Shown one piece after another: positions 22,839-35,111 of a stretch of 64,000 nucleotides of DNA. Position numbers and translations under genes: made by a program. The notes beneath the pieces are model-generated. The model did no database searches, was not told where the DNA came from, and saw only the letters and a list, made by a program, of their open reading frames with translations. The stretch covers positions 2,221,512 to 2,285,511 of the forward strand of contig QXEO01000549.1 of the NCBI GenBank assembly GCA_007115705.1, in the 5' to 3' direction. Position 1 is the stretch's first letter, and the number at the start of each line of letters is the position of its first letter. This DNA is from Dactylis glomerata. Lineage: Eukaryota > Streptophyta > Magnoliopsida > Poales > Poaceae.

Positions 22839-24473
22839 TGATGCCTGGTAAATGACCAGCCCATTGGGAACCCCAAGAGGAAGGTGTGATAAATATAGCA
22901 GCAAGATTTTCCCTCAATTAAGAAACCAAGGTATGTCGATCAGGAGAGGAGCAGACAAACGGCTGAAGGTGATGCTTGCTAGCTTGCGACAGCTCAGGAC
23001 AATTTATAGGGCGCCTCATCCAAGCTTTGCTTTGCTAGCTGCAACGCGGAACCTGCACACAACACAACTAAATACTTTGTTCCCAACTTACGACGAGGTT
23101 GTCAATCTCACCGGTTTGCTTGAAACAAAGGGTATGAGCGTATCGAGTGGAAAGTGATAATAGTATGCGAGTAAAGTAAATAGTGTGAGTAACGTAAACA
23201 GGTGATAGCAATATAATGGAAATAGGACCGGGGTCCACAGTTCACTAGCGGTGTCACTCCATAAGATAAAATAATACAAGCTAGGTAAACAAATTACAGT
23301 TGGGCAATTGATAGAATAAAGACAACGTGCATATGAAGAGAGGATCACTATGAGATTTACTCTGGGCATTACAACAAAATACATAGACCGCCATCCAACT
23401 GCATCTATGACTAATAATCCACTCACGGGGATATCGTCCGAACACCCCATGAGTATTAAGTTGCGAACAACAGATAACTGCATTAAGCAAAGTATGTAAT
23501 GTAAACAAAGCATATACCCTCGAGCATATGAATGTTGTTTTCCCCCTAGTAGCAACAGCACATCTACAACCTTAGAGGTTTCTGTCACTCCCCCAGATTA
23601 AATAGAGGCATGAACCCACTATCGAGCATAAATACCCCCTCTTGGAGTCACTAGCAACTACTCGGCCAAGATAGCTACTAACAACGGAGAGCATGCAAGA
23701 TCATAAACAACATAGAGATAACAAAAGATAAATTTTAGTACTTCAACTCAAGCATAACACCAATATTCATCGGATCCCAACAAACCAAACATGTAGAATT
23801 ACATAACGGTGATCTCAATCATGTAGGGCAGCTCATGAGATCTAAACATGAAGCACATGGTGGAGAAGACAACCATCTAGCTACTGCTATGGACCCATAG
23901 TCCAAGGTAGACTACTCACTCATCGCTCCGGAGGTAAGCATGGCGATGAAGAAGACCTTCGGTGGCGATTCCCCTCTCCGGCAGGGTGCCGGGAAGAGCT
24001 TCTGGACCCTCCTGATCTTCGGGTTGACGGCGGCGGCGGATCGCGATGTGTTCCGGAAAACTGATCGGGTACTTAGGTTTTTCCCGTCGGGGGGTCTTTA
24101 TAGGCGAAGGAGCATCGTCAGAAGTGGACCGAGGTGGTCTCACACATAGGGGACGCGGCCAGGCCCTGGGCCGCGCCGCCCTGGTGTGTGGCCCCCTCGT
24201 GGCCCCACTCCAACTCCTCTTCGGTTCTCTGGAAGCTTCGGTAAAATTCTTGGCGACTGGCTTTGGTTTCATCCAATTCCGAGAATATTTCCTGTGTAGC
24301 TTTTCTGAAACACAAAAGCAGCAGAAAACAGGGAACTGGCACTGTGGCGACTTGTTAATAGGTTAGTTCCGGAAAATGCATAAAAGTGCCACAAAGTGTA
24401 ACAAAACATTAGGCAAATGGTGTAAAAACAAGCATGGAGCATCAAAAATTATGGATACGTTGGAGACGTATTA
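22839..24473 (-). repeat. Element E 3' LTR
   Basis: Plus strand TGATGCCTGG to GACGTATTA (expected ATCA, so the outer end carries a change). Same length as the other LTR. A reversed TATAAAG box (CTTTATAGG on the plus strand) lies near 24095. Confidence 0.9.
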
Positions 24474-27402
24474 GCATCCCCAAGCTTAACTCCTGCTCGT
24501 CCTTGAGTAGGTAAGTGAAAACAAAAGAAATAATTTTTGAGGTGACATGCACCTACACAATCTTGATCATATATGTAAGCGTTGTGAGCTGGGATCAAAA
24601 GAACTTAAAACATGGGCATGAAAGACATATTTTTGATAGAAGAAACTTAGCAACCATGTTATTAACACGAAAATGAACACAAACAAAAGATCATGAAATT
24701 GAAACAATGAAAGTCAAACGTGTGTTCAAATCATAAGGAAAAACATACAAATGGTTTCTAGCTTGTCCTTCATGGAAACATAAATGCATAGGACACCTTC
24801 AAGTTTAAGAGGGCAACTAGATACAAATAATTTAAGAACAAGTGAAACCAACAATATGAATCAATCAATGAAAACTTTGGGACAATGCAAATTATACTCA
24901 GAATGACAACTATGCTCTCTTAATGGTGCATAAAGGTACAAGGTGGTGACTCAACATAAAAGTAAAAGAAAGGCCCTTCGTGGAGGGAAGCAGTGATTGC
25001 AAGTTTTATAACCTTCAAAAATTATGGTACTTACCAGCTTTGAGCTCTCATTGCCCCCATCATAAGCATCTTGAATGGTTAAAGTTAATGCAAGAACACT
25101 TACACTGAATATGCTTGACAAATCATAAGTTGAAAACCTCGTGTCCCGTGAATACGAGTACCCAAACCTCATGCTAGTTTACTTAGAGTCCCAAGCAAGC
25201 TCTTGTCATTGTAAGTATACACGTATCATCGAGAACCGCCAATGGGGTACCTCCATGCCCGATGATATGGAACAAGCCCACATCAAAATGACAGGACAAG
25301 AAGACAATGAACACCTCGACATCTCTTTTATTTACCATTTGTATAGCTTTTTATTTTGAGATGCGTCGTCGAATGTCCACTATGGGCATGCTGCAAATTT
25401 CCACCATGAATTATGCATGGCTTAGATTGGCGGCCCAGGCATTTTTCTAACACATATACAAACTCCATGATCCCGCAAGATTCCCAATTCATTTCACACC
25501 GCGAGTATCCATAAACAAAAGATCACGATATCAACTCAAATAAGAAGTGCAATGTTGAAAGCTTGCCCCATGACGGCATGGCTGGGCTAATTCCCAACTT
25601 ACAACTTGCAAGCATAACAACTCAACATAAGAGACCACAATGTCAAATTTTTAAGAATGAGAAAAAGTAAAGTGTGCCTTCCGGTTCATGAGAGCTTTAC
25701 TGACCAATTTTCGCATAACACTGGTAAGAGTTTAATTTGAAGAGTAGATAAAAGCAAGTCAAATTTACTTTGGAATAGCAAATTGCTAATAGGTATGTAT
25801 GGTGGACACTTTGGCAAAACTTGGTTTTTAGGAGTTGGATGCACGAGTAGAACTCATACTCAGTACAAGGCGAGGGCTAGCAAAAGACTGGGAGCGACCA
25901 ACTAATAGAGCAATAACGGCCATAATCATGCAAAGAGACAAAGCGACATTAAAAGAAGCATAAGATGGCATCAAAAGTCAAAAACTAAATGATCATAGAG
26001 GCTATTGGCGACTTTGTAAGAGTCTAACATGTGTGAGCATGCGCCAAGTCAACCCAAATAAAGCATCAAGGAGAAAACCAAAATAATGCTTCCAAATGAT
26101 AAAAACAACGTATGATTCTTTCAAAGGCTCATTAAGCAATCTCATTTCTTTGAGACAAGTCATGCTACAGCAAAACCACTAAGCATACTATCAAAAAGAC
26201 ATCAAGCATGACATGCAAAAGCCTAAGCCGCAGTCTACACAAGATCCTTCTTGTACCACTTTTTTGCATAAAGCTTTTTCTCTTTTCCAACACCATTCAA
26301 ACTTTTTATAAACACCTCTTTTTGATGAAAACCAATAAAGATCAGAGGAAAAAATACACCTTGATGAAAAGATATAACAATATCTGAACACAAATCAAGG
26401 CAAAAATTGAAAGCTAAACGCAGTTCTAGAAAAAGAAGAACACTCGTTGAAACGAATAGAGTGAAAAACGGAGTGTTCTTGGCAAATAAAAAGCAAGGCA
26501 ACTTCTCCAAAAGAAATTTGTTGGGGTCCAACCATTTATTGCAGCAAACTAAACTAAACTAAAATGAAAACTAAAAACAACTGATGCTCCAAGAAAACCG
26601 CATAATGCATGAAGCAATAAAAATATAGTGTCTTGAAAGGTGACCCAATTTTTGCCGATGAAGAAGGGGTGCCTTGGGGGCATCCCCAAGCTTTGATGCT
26701 TGTACTTCTTGGATATTTCTTGGGGTGATGCATGGGCATCCCCAAGCTTGAGCTTTTGTCCATTCTTCAACTCATCTCATCACTCTCCGATCCCTACACT
26801 TGAAAACTTCCTTCATACAAAACTAAACACAAATCTATTAGCAACATTAGTGTAAGCATAACATAGAATCAACCCTTTTTGCTTCAGGTTTCAACCCAAA
26901 ACCACCACATATAAAGCATATACTACTGTAGAAACTTCCCCAAAAGTTCCGTGATCAAAAGACTCAAAAAGAAAGCGATAAAGCGGCAAAAACAAATATT
27001 GGCAGAAATCTGTCAAAACAGAACAACTGACAAAGGTCGAATTTTTAGAGGGTTTTCTGTTGCTCAAATAAAAAAGTGTTCAACTAATGAAAGTTTGGAT
27101 ATAACTTGGGGCATATGCACAAGAAATCCCAGGTCCAAAAGATATACAGAGAATTTCCACGAATATTTACGGTGCAGCACTGAAAACAGTTTCAGGACAG
27201 TAACATCCCCAAATCTTACCTCACTCAAATTAGAGGCTTCTCTTGGCACAAAAACGAAATAAAAAGGATAAGGAGAGGTCATTACAGTAGTAATAACTTC
27301 GAAGACTCAAATAAAAGAAAAAGAACTAAATATAAAAACATTGGGTTATCTCCCAAGAGTGCTTTTCTTTAACGCCTTTGAGCTAGACGCAAAAAATGTG
27401 AA
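24474..27402 (-). other. Element E PPT and 3' non-coding half
   Basis: PPT region GCATCCCCAAGCTT (plus strand) at 24474-24487 abuts the LTR. Two exact internal copies of the same 14-mer lie at 26680 and 26736. The rest matches G 46344-49279 in reverse. No RT, RNase H or integrase motif is present. Confidence 0.8.
25141..25359 (+). other. Small antisense ORF shared by E and G (72 codons)
   Basis: The translation begins MSREYEYPNLMLVYLESQ and matches 48385-48603 in G almost throughout. Between the two I count four amino-acid-changing and three silent differences, so there is no sign of protein-level constraint. I do not recognise the sequence. It may be a fossil of an older coding region or chance. 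Confidence 0.3.
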
Positions 27403-29424
27403 TCAAGTAATATCAAGTGATGAAGCATCAAGCTCATAATTTGCTCTAAGAATAGAGTCAAACACTAATTTCTTTCTCTTCCTAGGGAAGTTTTCCATAC
27501 CTTTCTTGAGTGGGAATTGATATTTGATGGTGCCTTCCCTCATATCAATGATGGCACCTACAGTTCGAAGAAAGGGTCTTCCCAAAATAATAGGACATGA
27601 AGCATTGCATTCAACATCCATGACAAGAAAATCAACGGGAACAAGGTTATTGTTAACCACAATAAGAACATCATTAATCCTTCCCAAAGGTTTCTTCTTA
27701 GCAACATCAGCAATAGGAACATCATAATAACACTTTTCAAGCGGTGGTAAATCAAGCATGTCATAAATTTTTCTAGGCATGACAGAAATACTAGCACCTA
27801 GATCACATAAAGCATGGCAATCAAAACCATTAACATGCATATCAATGATGGGTTCCCAACCATCTTCTAACTTCTTGGGAACATAAGCTTTTTGCTTCAA
27901 CTTTTCATCCCTAATTTTCATGAGAGCATTGGTAATATGCTTAGTAAAAGCAACATTTAAGGAAATAACATTGGGAGTCAAAGCAAGCTTTTGCAAGAAC
28001 AAAATAACTTCAGATATATTGCAGCCATCAACATCAAAATCATTAAAGGAAATAGAGCTATCATCTCCTACACTCCGAAAAATTTCAGCACTGTTTTGAG
28101 AAAAAGTTTTAGCAGTTTTGGGCTTTTTAACACAAGGAGTGGGAGTTTTCTCTACACCAATCAAAGTAAGAGGATTGCTAGCATTAGGAACAACATCATT
28201 AGAGGTAGTAATAGTACAAACTTTCATATTCCTAGCAATCTTATCCTCTCTTTCCCATCTAGCATGCAATTTTGCTAACAATCTAACATTTTCATCAATT
28301 CTAACTTGGATAGCATTAGCAGTAGCAAAAACATTGTTCTCTTTCACATCATTAGGCAACACTTTTAATTTCAGAAGTTCAACATCATGAGCAAGGCGAT
28401 CAACTTTAGAAGCAAAAACATTGTTAAAAGCAGTTTATTTTACCATGAAGTCTTTGAGCATTACCTCAAGCTCGGAGGGCGCGGCCCTAGTGTTGTTGGA
28501 GGAATTACCATAACCATTACCATTGGTAGAAGGATACGGCCTATAATTGTTACTAGCAAAATTGTTCCTATAAGCATTATTGTTGAAATTATTGTTTCTA
28601 ATGAAGTTTACATCAACATGCTCTTCTTGAGCAACCAAAGAGGCTAAAGGAACATTATTAGGATCAACATGAGTCCTATCATTAGCAAGCACAGCCATAA
28701 TAGTATCAATCTTATCACTCAAGGAAGAGGTTTCCTCAACAGAATTTACCTTCTTACCTTGTGGAGCTCTCTCGGTGTGCCATTCAGAGTAATTTACCAT
28801 CATATTGTCGAGTAGCTTTGTTGCAGCGCCCAAGGTAAGGGACATAAAAGTGCCTCCAGCTGCTAAATCAAGTAGGTTCCTTTAAGAAAAATTTAGTCCT
28901 GCATAAAAAGTTTGAACAATCATCCAAGTAGTCGGTCCATGAGTGGGACAATTCTTTATCATAGATTTCATTCTTTCCCAAGCTTGAGCAATATGTTCAT
29001 TATCAAACTGACTAAACTTCATAATATTGCTACGCAAAGCTATAATCTTAGCAGGAGGATAGTATCTACCAATAAAAGCATCCTTACACTTAGTCCATGA
29101 ATCAATACTATTCTTAGTCAAAGGCAGCAACCAATCCTTAGCTTTTCCTCTCAAAGAAAAAGGAAACAACTTAAGTTTAGTAATATCACTTTCAACATCA
29201 TTATATTTCTGCATCTCACATAGCTCAACAAAATTGTTGAGATGAGCTGCAGCATCTTCAGTACTAGCACCAGAAAATTGCTCTTTCATAACAAGGTTCA
29301 ATAAAGCAGGCTTAATCTCATAAAAATTTGCAGCAGGAGCAGGTGGCGCAATAGGAGTGCAGATAAAATCACTATTGTTCGTGCTAGTAAAGTCACACAA
29401 CTTGGTGTTTTCAGGAGTAGCCAT
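27403..29424 (-). pseudogene. Element E gag-protease pseudogene
   Basis: Starts ATG 29424 (MATPENTKLCDF) and ends with a TGA at 27403-27405. Three frames cover it: 28882-29424 (gag N-half), 28435-28845 (Asn-rich middle with FIRNNNFNNNAYRNN) and 27403-28362 (C-half with protease). Breaks lie near 28880 and 28435, and part of the middle present in G is missing there. The protease shows DLGASISVMPRKIYD and ILGRPFLRTVGAIID. By comparison with the intact ORF at 44280 it was a gag-protease precursor. It cannot be made in one piece now. Confidence 0.9.
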
Positions 29425-29585
29425 TTTAGCAAACTAAAAGCTTTCAAGTAAAAACAACTATCAAGGATTCTAATTTTTTTGGGTTTTTGCTAAAATGATG
29501 CAAGTAAAATAAAGTAAAGCAAAACAAATAACAAAGTAAAGGATGTGCGTGCAAAAAACTCCCCTCGCAGAAGTCTTCTTCCTCC

Positions 29586-29603
29586 TCCCCGGCAACGGCG
29601 CCA
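29586..29603 (-). other. Element E primer-binding site, perfect tRNA-Asp match
   Basis: The minus strand reads TGGCGCCGTTGCCGGGGA, complementary to the last 18 bases of plant tRNA-Asp including CCA. It starts 11 bases inside the 5' LTR edge. tRNA-Asp priming is known for Athila-group elements. Confidence 0.9.
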
Positions 29604-29614
29604 GAAAATGTGCT

Positions 29615-31249
29615 TGATGCCTGGTAATTGACCAGCCCGTTGGGAACCCCAAGAGGAAGGTGTGATGAATATAGCAGCAAGATTTTCCCTCAATTAAGAA
29701 ACCAAGGTATGTCGATCAGGAGAGGAGCAGACAAATGACTGAAGGTGATGCGTGCTAGCTTGCGATAGCTCAGGACAATTTATAGGGCGCCTCGTCCAAG
29801 CTTTGCTTTGCTAGCTGCAACGCGGAACCTGCACACAATACAACCAAATACTTTGTTCCCAACTTACGATGAGGTTGTCAATCTCACCGGTTTGCTTGAA
29901 ACAAAGGGTGTGAGCGTATCGAGTGGAAAGTGATAATAGTATGCGAGTAAAGTAAATAGTGCGAGTAAAGTAAACAGGTGATAGCAATATAATGGAAATA
30001 GGACCAGGGTCCACAGTTCACTAGCGGTGTCTCTCCATAAGATAAAATAATACAAGCTGGGTAAACAAATTACAGTTGGGCAATTGATAGAATAAAGACA
30101 ACGTGCATATGAAGAGAGGATCACTATGAGATTTACTCTGGGCATTACAACAAAATACATAGACCGCCATCCAACTGCATCTATGACTAATAATCCACTC
30201 ACGGGGATATCGTCCGAACACCCCATGAGTATTAAGTTGCGAACAACATATAACTGCATTTAGCAAAGTGTGTAATGTAAACAAAGCATATACCCTCAAG
30301 CATATGAATGTTGTTTTCCCCCTAGTAGCAACAACACATCTACAACCTTAGAGGTTTTTGTCACTCCCCCAGATTAAATAGAGGCATGAACCCACTATCG
30401 AGCATAAATACCCTCTCTTGGAGTCACTAGCAACTACTCGGCCAAGATAGCTACTAACAACGGAGAGCATGCAAGATCATAAACAACATAGAGATAACAA
30501 AAGATAAATTTCAGTACTTCAACTCAAGCATAACACCAATATTCATCGGATCCCAACAAACCAAACATGTAGAATTACATAATGGTGATCTCAATCATGT
30601 AGGGCAGCTCATGAGATCTAAACATGAAGCACATGGTGGAGAAGACAACCATCAAGCTACTGCTATGGACCCATAGTCCAAGGTAGACTACTCACTCATC
30701 GCCCCGGAGGCAAGCATGGTGATGAAGAAGACCTCTAATGGTGATTCCCCTCTTCGGCAGGCTGCCGGGAAGAGCTTCTGGACCCTCCCGATCTTTGGGT
30801 CGACGGCGGCGGCGGATTGCGATGTGTTCCGGAAAACTAATCGGGTACTTAGGTTTTTCCCGTCGGGGGGTCTTTATAGGCGAAGGGGCATCGTCAGAAG
30901 TGGACCGAGGTGGTCTCACACATAGGGGGCGTGGCCAGGCCCTGGGCCGCGCCACCCTGGTGTGTGGCCTCCTCGTGGCCCCACTCCAACTCCTCTTTGG
31001 TTCTCTGGAAGCTTCGGTAAAATTCTGGGCGACTGGCTTTGGGTTCGTCCAATTCCGAGAATATTTCCTGTGTAGCTTTTCTGAAACACAAAAACAGCAG
31101 AAAACAGGGAACTGGCACTGTGGCAACTTGTTAATAGGTTAGTTCCAGAAAATGCATAAAAGTGCTACAAAGTGTAACGAAACATTAGGCAAATGGTGTA
31201 AAAATAAGCATGGAGCATCAAAAATTATGGATACATTGGAGACGTATCA
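29615..31249 (-). repeat. Element E 5' LTR (1635 bp)
   Basis: TGATGCCTGG to AGACGTATCA, next to TSD AGGAT at 31250-31254. The minus-strand start has the GATACGT inverted-repeat arm; the partner arm carries one change (ATGTATC for ACGTATC). Confidence 0.9.
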
Positions 31250-31254
31250 AGGAT

Positions 31255-32380
31255 CACTATGAGATTTACTCTCGGCATTACAACAAAATACATAGACCGC
31301 CATCCAACTGCATCTATGACTAATAAAACACTCATGGGGATATTGTCCGAACACCCCTCGAGTATTAAGTTGCGAACACAGATAACTGCATTAAGCAAAG
31401 TGTGTAATGTAAACAAAAGGAATGTCCTTGGACACAAGAATGTTGTTTTCTCCCTACTGGCAACAGCATATCTACAACCTTAGAGGTTTTTGTCACTCCC
31501 CCAGATTAAATAGAGGCATGAACCCAACTATCGAGCATAAATACCCCCTCTTGGAGTCACTAGTATCTACTTGGCCAAGATAGCTAGTAACAACGGAGAG
31601 CATGCCAGATCATAAACAACATAGAGATAACATAAGATAATATTCAGCACATCAACTTAACATAACACCAATATTCATCGGATCCCAACAAACACAACAT
31701 GTAGAATTACATAAAGGTAATCTCGATCATATAAGGCAACTCACGAGATCTAAACATGAAGCACATGGTGGAGAAGACAACCATCTAGCTACTGTTATGG
31801 ACCCATAGTCCAAGGTAGACTACTCACTCATCGCGCCAGAGGCAAGCATGGCGATGAAGAAGACCTCCGGTGGCGATTCCCCTCTCCGGTAGGGTGTCGG
31901 GAAGAGCTTCTGGACCCTCCCGATCTCGGGTCGATGATGGCGGCGAATCGCGATGTGTTTCTGGAAAATTGATCGGGCCTTTAGGTTTTTCCCGTCGGGG
32001 GGTCTTTATAGGCAAAGGGGCAGCGTCAGAGGTGGACCAGGGTGGCCTCACCCATAGGGGGCGCAGGCCAGGGGCTGGCCACGCCGCCCTATGGTGTGGC
32101 CGGCCCGTGGCCCCCCTCCGTCTTCTCTTCAGACTTCTGGAAGCTTCAGTAAATATTGGGAGGTTCGGCTTTTGTTTCGTCCAATTCCGAGAATATTTCC
32201 TATGTAACTTTTCTGAAACACAAAAACAGCTAAAAACAGAGAATTGGCACTGTGGCATCTTGTAATAGGTTAGTCCCGGAAAGTGCATAAAAACGCCACG
32301 AAGTGTAACAAAACACTAAGCAAATGGTGTAAGAACAAGCATGGAGCATCAAAAATTATAGATACGTTTGAGACGTATCA
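31255..32380 (-). repeat. Element D solo LTR, right part
   Basis: It continues the D LTR from the E insertion point: GGATCACTATGAGATTTACTC follows the same order as inside the E LTRs. It ends GATACGTTTGAGACGTATCA, then TSD TGGAT. Confidence 0.88.
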
Positions 32381-32385
32381 TGGAT

Positions 32386-33191
32386 CTTGCCAATAAGTCT
32401 TGAAATCCTCTAACTTCATCTCGTCCGACATAACTAACATGCTAACACATCTTCCTGTTTCTGACTATCTTCTGATTTTTTGCAAATATCTTCCCTGGAT
32501 CTATTGAGGCGGCTGAGAAAGCTGTTATGCTGGATCGACTGAAGAGGAATGTCTCGGCTGGCTCTGCCAACTGGGACATGGCTGATCAGTTGGACACCCT
32601 TGAAGCCAGAAAATCCAACATGACTGTCTATACTGAAGACCTGCTCAACGGTGCCTGGAGGCATACAAGGCTCTCTGGCTAGGACAAGTGCCACCAAATG
32701 ATCCGGCAGACCTTGGCTCTGATCTGCAGCTATCCAACATTCTTCTTGGCGAGTGGCGGGATTCTGACGCGCGCATTGGAGCTGATGAAGCCCTGACTTA
32801 CTTCCTCTCCTGGTATGAAAAGACTGATCTCAACACTCTGCGCTCTGTGCTCGAAGGGTCGATGTGGACCATAGATCCGGAACTTATCCGGCAATGCTAG
32901 GAGCTAGCCCACAGTTATGTGGACTTCGCTCAGACCGACGTGTTTATGTGGGATATCTGCGTGCCAGAGAAGAGCACCAACACTGCTGATGCCGAAGGAT
33001 CTGACTCCAGCCAGGACAAAGAAGAAGCTAAAGATGAAGGCAATGCTAGAGCTGAGGCTCCGGAACAACAATCTGCTCCGACCGGCGGTGGAACATCTGT
33101 TCCTTCTGCTGGATCCGGCACTCCTAAGGCCGACATATCGACTGCCACTGCTCCACCTGCCAGCGGCTCTACTTTCGTCCCTGCCTCCTAG
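32386..33191 (+). pseudogene. Tat-1 antisense gene, end of exon VI and last exon VII
   Basis: CTTGCCAATAA at 32386 completes exon VI. Exon VII starts near 32486 after TTTTTTGCAA, a decayed acceptor (AG to AA). It encodes SIEAAEKAVMLDRLKRNVS, then a helical region to YFLSWYEKTDLNTLRSVLEG and an acidic, Pro/Ser/Thr-rich tail ending at TAG 33189-33191. One TAG (near 32681), a frameshift at about 32790 and a further TAG at 32898-32900 break it. It ends convergently with the 3' end of Tat-1 integrase, 0.8 kb away. Confidence 0.65.
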
Positions 33192-34015
33192 ATGCTTGAA
33201 AACACTTAAGTTCTATCAGATCCCCAGAATGTCGGGTGCAGTTGTAAGATATACTCACTTTGCTTTCGTTGCTACCTGAACAAGTTTTATTCTGGTTTGC
33301 TTGTTAGTTAATGCTGAATCGCCTTTTGGCTAAGTCACCGAGTTTTCTTTCATGTTTACTGAACTCCGCAACCTTGGCTACTTGTCTACCTTTTTTGGCT
33401 TTTGACGTATCAGTCTCAAGGTTGCTTTATTAAACATACAATACTTCAACTTTGAAACTTAGATTTAAAGCCATCCGACATATCACTTTTTAACTTAGAG
33501 AAAGACAAATGTCGGTTCGCTTGTTCTCTTTTTCCTTAGCCGTTTTTCATGTGTAGACAATCTCTAGCATCTACTCTTGCTTAGCCATGAAGCCGGGTTT
33601 CGGACAGCGGCTAAGTCGAAGAGCGGCCTTTGATGCTGACACATTACTAGGCTGACATAGGAAAAAATCAAACAAAGCCAGCTGGCATGCAACTGAAATA
33701 ACTTAAAATAATTGACAAACATATACGAGAGGCAGTCCCCGACTTTCTTTCAGGGTGCCGACATTTTCTTTCATTAGTCTTGTGTCGGCATACAACACCA
33801 GCACTTAAAATGATACAGAGATACATACATTATGCTCCTCAGGAGTAAAAAGGGCAAAGTAGGGCTATGCTCCATGGTCGCTTGGTTTCTTCTCCGGATC
33901 TGTCCATCTTGTTCTTCTTGGGAGCCTGTGCATCTATAAGATAGTAGGCATCATTGTGCAGAGCCTTGCTCACAATGAATGGCCCCTCCCATGGAGGTGT
34001 TAACTTATGCCGGCC
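33192..34015. other. Convergent spacer between antisense gene and Tat-1 integrase
   Basis: No coding region. It holds the 3' ends of two opposed transcription units and the terminal codons of pol in degraded form. TGTCGG/CCGACA words recur (33469, 33512, 33653, 33768, 33786), but I see no longer repeat and no clear poly(A) signal. Confidence 0.5.
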
Positions 34016-35111
34016 CTATGTGCCTTGCTTTAGCCGGAGCACTAGATCACCCTCTTGGAATATTCTAGCATTCACCTTTTGCGTGTGATAGCGTCTGAGG
34101 TTCTGCTGGTATATTGTAGTTCTGGACAATGCTAGATCTCTTGCTTCTTCTAGCAAATAGACATCATCTTCTCTGGCTTCTTTAGCCTCTTCCTCTATAT
34201 ATAGGACTACTCTTGGCGCATCATGCATTATGTCGGTTGGAAGCACTGCTTCTGCCCCATACATAAGGAAGAACAGCGTATAGCCAGTGGATCGATTTGG
34301 AGTTGTCCTGAGACTCCAAAGTACTGCTGGCAACTCATCTAGCCAACAGACGGGACTTTTCTCCAGTGGCTCTATCAACCGGGGTTTTATGCCGGACAAC
34401 ACTAGCCCATTTGACCTTTCTACCTGGCCATTGGCACAAGGGTTAGCGACCGACATCACGTCTAGCCGGATCCCCACCACTTCACAATATCTAGCAAATG
34501 GACCCTGGGCAAAGTTCGACCCATTATCAGTTATTATATTGTGAGGATAGCCATATCTCAGTATGATGTCCTGTAAGAATTTTACTGATGTGTGCCTGTC
34601 ACACTTGCTTATGGGCTTCACTTCAATCCACTTGGTAAACTTGTCCACCATCACCAGGATATGTGTCATTTTGCCTCTTGCTGGCTTAAATGCTCCGACC
34701 ATGTCCAGGCCCCAAACAACAAAGGGCCAGGTTAGTGGGATAGTCTTTAAAGCTGATGTCGGCTGATGAATTTGATGGGCATATCTTTGACACCCATTTC
34801 ACTTCCGGACCAAGTCCTCTGCCTCCTGTAATGCCATCGGCCAATAAAAGCCATGCCAGAAAGCCTTTGACACCAAAGCTCTAGACGAAGCGTGGTGACC
34901 ACACTCCCTGGTGGATTTCCCGGAGCATCTCCTGGCCTTTAGCTGATTCGACACATCTCTGTAACACACCAGTGGCACTTCTCTTATACATCTCATTATA
35001 AATGATTGTGTACGCTTTTGACCTTCTCTGAATACACCTGGCTTTAGCTTCATCTGCCGGCACTTGACCATTTACAAGAAAATCCATGATTGGGCGTACC
35101 CATGAGGGCAC
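34016..35111 (-). pseudogene. Tat-1 integrase
   Basis: The core runs 34702-34016: VMVDKFTKWIE (first Asp), IITDNGSNF (second Asp) and ANGQVERSNG (Glu) form the DDE triad with all three residues kept. The C-terminal part, EARDLALSRTTIYQQNLRRY then GDLVLRLKQ, is the usual Gypsy integrase tail. The upstream zinc-binding region (34799-35111: GQEMLREIHQGVW and nearby) is split between two frames. Integrase would join element DNA to the host chromosome; here frameshifts separate its domains. Similar to the Tat-2 integrase but clearly a different copy. Confidence 0.85.

Larger units (their letters stand above)
22839..31249 (-). mobile_element. Element E: complete non-autonomous Athila-like retrotransposon
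   Basis: The LTRs 22839-24473 and 29615-31249 are both 1635 bp. TSD AGGAT is exact (22834-22838, 31250-31254). The PBS is perfect for 18 bases, and the gag-protease ORF is broken. The interior is 5.1 kb and lacks RT and integrase. In the first 310 bp the LTRs differ at about 13 sites by eye (near 4%), somewhat younger than A. It is inserted in the solo LTR D. Confidence 0.93.
22334..32380 (-). mobile_element. Element D: solo LTR, split by element E
   Basis: Segments 22334-22838 and 31250-32380 join at the E insertion point into a single LTR of about 1.63 kb, from TGATGCGGGCAG to AGACGTATCA. An exact TGGAT TSD flanks it (22329-22333, 32381-32385). No PBS, PPT or interior belongs to it. An intact TSD around one LTR is the mark of LTR-LTR recombination. 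It is the same family as A, E and G. Confidence 0.9.
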
